Below, in pieces: positions 30,089-34,742 of a stretch of 34,742 nucleotides of DNA (position 1 is its first letter; each line of letters opens with the position of its first letter). The stretch comes from Candidatus Adlerbacteria bacterium (GTDB taxonomy: Bacteria > Patescibacteriota > Minisyncoccia > Phycocordibacterales > SBAW01). The position numbers and the translations under genes are program-made. The DNA lies in NCBI GenBank assembly GCA_903878285.1, contig CAIRHB010000003.1, positions 1 through 34,742 of the forward strand, written 5' to 3'. The notes below the pieces were generated by a model. That model did no database searches. It saw only the letters and a program-made list of their open reading frames with translations, and was not told the origin of the DNA.

Positions 30089-31678
30089 ATGCAGTACGCA
30101 CGGGTGTACGGCGCGCAAACGTCACTGCTCACGCCGTATTTAATTTCTATCGAGACCGACCTGTCGCGCGGGTTGCACGCGTTTACCGTCGTGGGGCTGC
30201 CCGACAAGGCGGTCGAGGAGAGTCGCGACCGCGTGGCAGCCGCCATCAAGCACGCCGGGTTTGAGTCGCCCAAGAGCCGCAATCAGAAGATTGTGATCTC
30301 GCTCGCGCCCGCGGATGTTAAAAAAGAAGGGCCGATGTTTGACCTGCCGATTGCCCTGTCCTACCTGCTCGCGGCAGATGATATCCGCTTTGACCCCGAG
30401 CCGTATGTGTTTATCGGTGAGCTGGCACTCGACGGCTCCTTGCGCGCGGTGCGCGGCATCCTGCCACTCGTCGCCGAGGCGAAGCGCGCGGGCAAGACGG
30501 CGATTTTTGTACCAAAAGAAAACGAGAAAGAGGCAGCGCTCGTCGGCGACATCGACGTCTATGGTGTCACCTCGCTGCAAGAAGTGCTGGCGCATCTTAA
30601 TGAAAAGCGAACACGAGCGGATATACAAACCTCGTCGCGAGGAGACACCTCCCCCGACCGAGGAGTCACCTCTCGACTCACTCCTGCGCCGCAAACAAAA
30701 ATTAGTGCGACCACGGTCGAAACACAATTTGCATTCGAGGATATCCGCGGGCAAGAAGGCGCCAAGCGTGCCGCGATTATCGCCGCCGCAGGCGGGCACA
30801 ACCTCGGGCTGTCGGGCCCACCAGGGACAGGCAAGACGATGCTGGCGCGAGCACTCGCATCCATCCTGCCGCCACTTTCCTTCGACGAGATGCTCGAGGT
30901 CAACGGCATCCACTCGGTCGCGGGGGCGCTGCGCGGCGAGCTCATCACCACGCCGCCGTTTCGCGCACCACATCACACCTCGTCGTATGTTTCGATTGTC
31001 GGCGGCGGCGCGACCCCGCGCCCGGGCGAGGCAACCTTAGCCCATCGTGGCCTACTTTTTCTTGACGAGTTCCCCGAGTTCGATAGACGAGTAATCGAGG
31101 CGCTGCGCCAACCGCTCGAAGACAGGGTGATCGCGGTCGCACGCGCGAAGGGAACGGCATATTTCCCCGCACGGTTTACCCTCGTCGCCGCGATGAACCC
31201 CTGCCCCTGCGGCAACTATGGCCACCCCGAGATCGCCTGCACCTGCACACCGCTGTCGCTCGAGAAGTATCGCCGAAAAATATCAGGACCGATTGCCGAC
31301 CGCATCGACCTGTGGACCACGATGGGCCCCGTCGACCTCACCGAGCTCGGCAAAAAGTCGCCGCGCGGCACCCAAACACAGGCAGCGCGACAGCAGGTGG
31401 CACGTGCACGCGCGCGGCAAACAGAGCGATTTGCAACAAGAGAGAAAGGTACGGGAGTAAACAGCGACCTTTCACCTCGTGAGCTGGAGGACCTCGTGCC
31501 ACTCACCGTGTCCGCCCGCACCACGCTCGAGAAAGCAGGGCAGCGGCTGGCGCTGTCGCCACGCGCATTCCACCGCGTAATTAAAGTCGCGCGCACCATC
31601 GCCGACCTCGACGACAGCCCGGACGTTAACGACTCGCACATCCTCGAAGCGCTGCAGTATCGAGAGCGAAAGTCGTAA
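30089..31678 (+). CDS. comM: ComM/YifB-family AAA+ protein (Mg chelatase-like)
   Basis: A 529-residue protein. The N-terminal LonC-like fold has VVGLPDKAVEESRDRVAAAIKHAGF and the LAPADVKKEGPMFDLPIAL segment. The AAA+ core has Walker A LSGPPGTGKTMLARALASILPPL, Walker B GLLFLDEFPEFDR and the zinc-like MNPCPCGNYGHPEIACTCTP. The C-terminal Mg-chelatase domain has LSPRAFHRVIKVARTIADLD. ComM helicases help branch migration during natural transformation. The start follows TACAAT (30077-30082) by 6 nt; an upstream ATG at 30074 precedes the -10 box. Confidence 0.95.
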   Translation: MQYARVYGAQTSLLTPYLISIETDLSRGLHAFTVVGLPDKAVEESRDRVAAAIKHAGFESPKSRNQKIVISLAPADVKKEGPMFDLPIALSYLLAADDIRFDPEPYVFIGELALDGSLRAVRGILPLVAEAKRAGKTAIFVPKENEKEAALVGDIDVYGVTSLQEVLAHLNEKRTRADIQTSSRGDTSPDRGVTSRLTPAPQTKISATTVETQFAFEDIRGQEGAKRAAIIAAAGGHNLGLSGPPGTGKTMLARALASILPPLSFDEMLEVNGIHSVAGALRGELITTPPFRAPHHTSSYVSIVGGGATPRPGEATLAHRGLLFLDEFPEFDRRVIEALRQPLEDRVIAVARAKGTAYFPARFTLVAAMNPCPCGNYGHPEIACTCTPLSLEKYRRKISGPIADRIDLWTTMGPVDLTELGKKSPRGTQTQAARQQVARARARQTERFATREKGTGVNSDLSPRELEDLVPLTVSARTTLEKAGQRLALSPRAFHRVIKVARTIADLDDSPDVNDSHILEALQYRERKS

Positions 31679-31745
31679 CAGTGAGCAACAAAATAGAGAT
31701 TTCCTTGTGCTGTACAAAAAGGTTATCTTTAGATACACTTGATGT

Positions 31746-32006
31746 ATGAGCAAAAGCGTCACTCGAACAGCAAAAAAGGCTGGTATTGTCGGGCTCAAGG
31801 AGCTGCGTACCGACATGGAACACTACATCGCGCGCATCGACCGCGGCGAGTCGTTTACGGTTGTTCGAAGATCACAACCAATATTTCGCCTAACGCCAGT
31901 TGACGACGAAGCTGGGTGGGAAACCGTGGTCGACCTTACCAAAGTGCACTCGCGAGGTGTGCCTGCACAAACAGTGCTCGACGCACTGCGCACTATGCGC
32001 ACATAA
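31746..32006 (+). CDS. Phd/YefM-type antitoxin
   Basis: An 86-residue protein. GLKELRTDMEHYIARIDRGESFTVVRRSQPIFRLTPV is the Phd/YefM DNA-binding fold, and the C-terminal part (GWETVVDLTKVHSRGVPAQTVLDALRTM) should bind the toxin. TACACT (31734-31739) lies 6 nt before ATG, so the transcript is leaderless. The toxin gene starts 8 nt after its stop. Confidence 0.85.
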   Translation: MSKSVTRTAKKAGIVGLKELRTDMEHYIARIDRGESFTVVRRSQPIFRLTPVDDEAGWETVVDLTKVHSRGVPAQTVLDALRTMRT

Positions 32007-32014
32007 GAGACTGC

Positions 32015-32257
32015 ATGGACAAGCTAACCAAGTTTCTACACCATCTCACACCAAAAGAACGCATGGTGGTAGAGGTGGGCATCATTCGTATCTTGTCACA
32101 AAAGACGAGCGGACTTGATATCAAAAAACTGCGCGGACAAGCAGACATATTTCGACTTCGTATCGGCAGTGTCCGCATCATCTACCAACAAGACTCCACT
32201 AATACGCATCTCTTGTATATCGGCCGACGCAGCGACACTACGTACCGCGACTTTTAG
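32015..32257 (+). CDS. RelE/ParE-family toxin
   Basis: An 80-residue protein, MDKLTKFLHHLTPKERMVVEVG, with the RelE-like beta sheet KKLRGQADIFRLRIGSVRIIYQQD and HLLYIGRRSDTTYRDF. The core Arg of FRLRIGSVRIIY matches ribosome-dependent mRNA interferases. The start at 32015 is chosen since conserved toxins begin shortly before this helix. It is paired with the antitoxin just upstream, and its stop overlaps that of the convergent PAP2-like gene. Confidence 0.85.
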   Translation: MDKLTKFLHHLTPKERMVVEVGIIRILSQKTSGLDIKKLRGQADIFRLRIGSVRIIYQQDSTNTHLLYIGRRSDTTYRDF

Positions 32258-32880
32258 TTTTGCACACTCGCGCGCACCCAATCATGTTTAAAGAACACTT
32301 TGGCAATGCAGAAGATTGAGTAGGTGATAAAGAACGCCGAGGCGACGTCGATGGAGTAGTGTAGATGCCCAAGCAAGACGACGACACCAAAGAGTAGCGA
32401 GAACGCGAGAAAGAGGTAGCGCCAGAGCGGATACTCCCACAGGATGAGCGCAAGCAGGAAGGGGAGGCCAGTGTGCCCAGAGAAGAATAAATCGCTACCA
32501 GTAAAAATGTTGGGGAACGCGGAAGTGAAAATGTTTGACCCGATAATCACATGCGTCGGGTAGGGGCTGATGTGCGTGAGCGATATAAAAAACGAGCGGA
32601 TGAGTGTAAACAGGCCGATTGCTTTGAGCGCGAACGGTGCGCGGTGCACTTGGATACTCAGCGCGAGCGCGATGCACGCTACCAACAGCACCGCGCCGTA
32701 GACGAAGACCCAGTCGACGGTGTAGACGCGCGTATTACTCAAGACAATGTCAGTGACAGGATTGCTGATGTTTTGGTTGGCATAGTTGACTGCATAGCCG
32801 TTGATCAACAAACTACCCCACACCATAGACCCGCCGAGCAGTAGCGACAGGAGAAAACTGCTTTGTTTAAACAGCCGCAT
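32254..32880 (-). CDS. PAP2-superfamily membrane protein (PAP2_C / sphingomyelin-synthase-like)
   Basis: A 208-residue protein with about six hydrophobic segments (FLLSLLLGGSMVWGSLLI; VDWVFVYGAVLLVACIALAL; ALKAIGLFTLIRSFFISL; LPFLLALILWEYPLW; YLFLAFSLLFGVVVLLGHL; AFFITYSIFCIAKVFF). The catalytic motifs are GSDLFFSGHTG and HLHYSIDVASAFF, with the two His and Asp of the PAP2_C group. It is likely a lipid phosphatase or phosphotransferase in the cytoplasmic membrane. The start at 32880 follows TATACT by 8 nt; a frame open to 33051 overlaps the next gene. Confidence 0.8.
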   Translation of the reverse strand: MRLFKQSSFLLSLLLGGSMVWGSLLINGYAVNYANQNISNPVTDIVLSNTRVYTVDWVFVYGAVLLVACIALALSIQVHRAPFALKAIGLFTLIRSFFISLTHISPYPTHVIIGSNIFTSAFPNIFTGSDLFFSGHTGLPFLLALILWEYPLWRYLFLAFSLLFGVVVLLGHLHYSIDVASAFFITYSIFCIAKVFFKHDWVRASVQN

Positions 32881-32944
32881 ATACGTGCAGTATAGCGCAA
32901 ATTTTCTTACACCAAAGAAACAAGTTGTTAGACCCGAGTAGAAA

Positions 32945-34183
32945 TTAGTCGCCCTCGCCAACAGAAAGATCACCGAACGGGTTCTTGGCACCACGTACTT
33001 CAAAGTGTAGGTGCGGGCCGGTCGCCTCGCCAGTCGCTCCCACGAGCGCAATCGTCTCGCCCTGCGTCACCGTGTCACCCTCTGACACGAGCAGCCGGCT
33101 GGCGTGTGCGTAGAGTGTCTGTGTACCGTTGCTGTGCTGGATAACGATGTAGTTGCCGTAACCACCGTTCCATCCGTTACCACCACGGGCGATAATCACC
33201 GTGCCCGCGGCTGCAGCGTAGATGTCAGTGCCCTTTGCCGCACCAATATCGACCGCGTCGAAGCCGTGTAGCCCTTGCGTGATGTTGCCGCCATCAAGCG
33301 GCCACGCGTAGTAGTCGCCAAGATCGGGACCATTTGCACCATGCAGCGGGGCGGTCTGTTTGCCCTCGCGTGCAAGTTCCAGCATCGACGGCTTCGATTT
33401 ACTCTTCGATTTAGTAACTTTAGTCGTCTTATTCTTTGTTGCTGTCACCTTCGTTGTATCATTCGACGACGCACCTGCCGACGCAACACTTGCCTCCGCC
33501 GACGGAATGATAATTGTGTTGCCAACCGTGAGCGAGTCGCTGTCGGAAAGACTGTTGTACTGCGCAATATCATGCGCGTCGGACTGGTACACCTTGGCGA
33601 GAGAGGCGAGCGTCTCACCTTTGGCAACGACGTGCTGGATCCCGGTAATCGGGAGAATCGCGAGCGTCTGCCCTGGTTTGATGATACCGCCTTTGATATC
33701 GTTTGCCCAAATAATGGTGTTCTGCGTCACTTTAAACATCGAGGCGATACCGCTGAGGGTATCGCCTGGGCGCACAACATAGGTGCTGATCTGCGAAGTA
33801 GACGGCTGGTTGATCACATCTGCTACCGTCCCGGCAGGGCCATCTTGTGGCAGGAGCGCCGACCCACCAACAAGCGCAATGTCGCCGCCGACTGCGGGGC
33901 TCGGGTTGATATTGTTCGCCGGAGTCAGGAGCGGCATCGTCTGCGAGTTCTGCGAGCCGCTGTCAGCACTGCTCACCGAGGCGGTATCGCTCAACAAGCT
34001 GGAAAGAAAGCTCGCCTCAACAATAATCGGGGTCAGGAACGCCAAAGAGGCCGTGCCGAGCACTAGACCTAGAAACAACGGTTTTTTTGCCTTCCCCGAG
34101 TGCAGCTGCGCAGTCAACGAGGAAGCGATTTTTGAGTCTTTTTCGATAAGCCAATTGGGCGCTCGCCCTGCCGTCTCAATCAT
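32945..34183 (-). CDS. Membrane-anchored LysM-LysM-M23 peptidase
   Basis: A 412-residue protein with one membrane segment near residues 34-57 (KKPLFLGLVLGTASLAFLTPIIV), then a Ser/Gly-rich spacer and two LysM domains (TYVVRPGDTLSGIASMFKVTQ; QHVVAKGETLASLAKVYQSD). A Lys/Thr/Ser-rich linker (KVTKSKSKSKPS) and a C-terminal M23 domain follow, with GLHGFDAVDIGAAKGTDIYAAAAGTV and GPHLHFEVRG (zinc ligands). It should bind and cut, or modulate cutting of, peptidoglycan outside the cell. A promoter lies 50-80 nt upstream, with a 22-bp palindrome next to the ATG. Confidence 0.92.
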   Translation of the reverse strand: MIETAGRAPNWLIEKDSKIASSLTAQLHSGKAKKPLFLGLVLGTASLAFLTPIIVEASFLSSLLSDTASVSSADSGSQNSQTMPLLTPANNINPSPAVGGDIALVGGSALLPQDGPAGTVADVINQPSTSQISTYVVRPGDTLSGIASMFKVTQNTIIWANDIKGGIIKPGQTLAILPITGIQHVVAKGETLASLAKVYQSDAHDIAQYNSLSDSDSLTVGNTIIIPSAEASVASAGASSNDTTKVTATKNKTTKVTKSKSKSKPSMLELAREGKQTAPLHGANGPDLGDYYAWPLDGGNITQGLHGFDAVDIGAAKGTDIYAAAAGTVIIARGGNGWNGGYGNYIVIQHSNGTQTLYAHASRLLVSEGDTVTQGETIALVGATGEATGPHLHFEVRGAKNPFGDLSVGEGD

Positions 34184-34184
34184 A

Positions 34185-34206
34185 AAATGGCTTAACTAAG
34201 CCATTT
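34185..34206. promoter_or_regulatory. Perfect 22-bp palindrome abutting the M23 start codon
   Basis: AAATGGCTTA (34185-34194), AC, TAAGCCATTT (34197-34206). It ends 1 nt before the ATG (minus strand) and lies in the leader. It could be an operator or an mRNA hairpin blocking ribosome entry. Confidence 0.65.
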
Positions 34207-34234
34207 GTATACGAACACCATCCAGTACCTCTCC

Positions 34235-34262
34235 ACTATAGACCCCTCAAAAAGGGAGTCAA
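34235..34262 (-). promoter_or_regulatory. Promoter of the LysM-M23 gene
   Basis: On the minus strand TTGACT (34262-34257), 16 nt spacer, TATAGT (34240-34235). It gives a leader of about 45 nt. A second -10-like TATACA (34211-34206) touches the palindrome. Confidence 0.6.
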
Positions 34263-34389
34263 CTTCACACGCATCTCATTTTCGTGGCGTGGCACAATCG
34301 AGCCTGAAATACAGCCACCCATAACACCCGCAGGGTGTGGATAACTTCACACTTATCCCATAGCTACATAATGGTGTATAATGCAGCTT

Positions 34390-34596
34390 ATGAAAATGAA
34401 ATTTGCTGGTATCGGCTTGGTTATTGGAGGTGTTCTTTTTCTCTGGGCTAGCTGGTCGGGTGGTGTTTACTTAAACAACTGGAGTACAGCCGAGTTGGTC
34501 GGACGCAATTTTGGAACTGTGTTTGGAACTGTGTTATGGACTGCGGTTAGTTTCTACATGATCTACTTAGGTTCAAAAAAAGCTATCGGTAAATAA
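34390..34596 (+). CDS. Small membrane protein, two transmembrane segments
   Basis: A 68-residue protein, MKMKFAGIGLVIGGVLFLWASWSGG, with a second segment FGTVFGTVLWTAVSFYMIYLG and a basic tail SKKAIGK. No family is recognised. TATAAT (34377-34382) lies 7 nt before ATG, so it is leaderless; an ATG at 34381 overlaps the -10 box. Confidence 0.65.
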   Translation: MKMKFAGIGLVIGGVLFLWASWSGGVYLNNWSTAELVGRNFGTVFGTVLWTAVSFYMIYLGSKKAIGK

Positions 34597-34628
34597 AATA
34601 TACCGTGAATCTCAAAATTCACCTCTCC

Positions 34629-34742
34629 TTACACAGAGCCATAATTTGATACGACAACAGAATCCGCAGGTAGTGGAGCATATACCCAGCCACTGACCGC
34701 GGGAACGACGATACCAAGTGCATATGTTCCTTCAGGTAATCA
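34629..34742 (-). other. Open minus-strand segment at the right edge, probable gene fragment
   Basis: A frame ending at TAA 34631-34629 encodes LPEGTYALGIVVPAVSGWVY and 16 more residues, protein-like and of exported type. It meets an in-frame TGA at 34742-34740, exactly at the window edge, and has no start codon inside. It is either the end of a broken gene, a frameshifted gene, or chance. Confidence 0.3.

Noticed and set aside
34740-34742. TGA read as glycine (code 25)
   Set aside because: TGA ends well-supported genes, for example the antitoxin at 17577 and the gene ending at 13345, so the standard code applies.
1-34742. CRISPR array or replication origin
   Set aside because: No regularly spaced repeats and no cluster of DnaA-box-like sites were seen.

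Overview
The window reads as a chromosomal segment of a Candidate Phyla Radiation / Patescibacteria bacterium, most like the Paceibacteria (Parcubacteria) side; this is an inference, not a database result. The signs are a dense set of short genes with few pathway operons, four TrmB-family regulators, RNase Y, a trigger factor without a PPIase domain, a divergent phosphoglycerate kinase, a type IV pilus ATPase paralogue, a ComM-type AAA+ protein, and LysM/M23 and PAP2-like envelope proteins. TGA works as a stop codon in several genes, so the code is standard.

Layout. 1-5.5 kb: a transposase-like 3' remnant, tRNA-Gly(GCC), YraN, tRNA-Pro(UGG) directly followed by an RlmI-like methyltransferase, an anchored S1C-type protease, tRNA-Gly(UCC), a LOG-methyltransferase fusion, and a TrmB regulator divergent from it. 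5.5-14.1 kb: HU, a stand-alone prephenate dehydratase-like protein, TrmB 2, a small membrane protein, a NYN-domain protein, clpP-rny, an 831-residue unknown protein and TrmB 3. 14.2-17.1 kb: a GC-rich element unlike its surroundings. It has a strong promoter, a structured RNA of about 0.4 kb, three unknown ORFs with the same ribosome-binding site, a duplicated structured leader in front of two of them, perfect hairpins packed through the coding sequences, and a type III hammerhead ribozyme at the 3' end. 17.2-17.9 kb: a MazF-type toxin-antitoxin pair between two 50-bp direct repeats. 17.9-21 kb: nusA-ppa-tig on the minus strand. 21.1-23.1 kb: NUDIX, TauD-like dioxygenase and polysaccharide lyase-like genes. 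23.2-27.7 kb: a degenerate PilB/GspE, tpiA, pgk and a NUDIX gene. 27.7-28.6 kb: three minus-strand genes with Shine-Dalgarno sites, including a receiver-like protein and a 33-residue microprotein. 28.8-34.7 kb: TrmB 4, a DksA/TraR protein, comM, a Phd/RelE-type toxin-antitoxin pair, a PAP2-like protein, a LysM-M23 peptidase and a small membrane protein.

Two modes of translation initiation stand out. About fifteen genes carry a sigma70 -10 box only 6-8 nt upstream of the start codon, which predicts leaderless mRNAs. The exceptions, with clear Shine-Dalgarno sites, are concentrated in the genes that look acquired: the 14-17 kb element, the dioxygenase and the 27.7-28.6 kb operon.

The 14.2-17.1 kb element is the best candidate for an undescribed system. 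It may be a transcript that works as a folded RNA as well as a messenger and is cut by its own hammerhead ribozyme.
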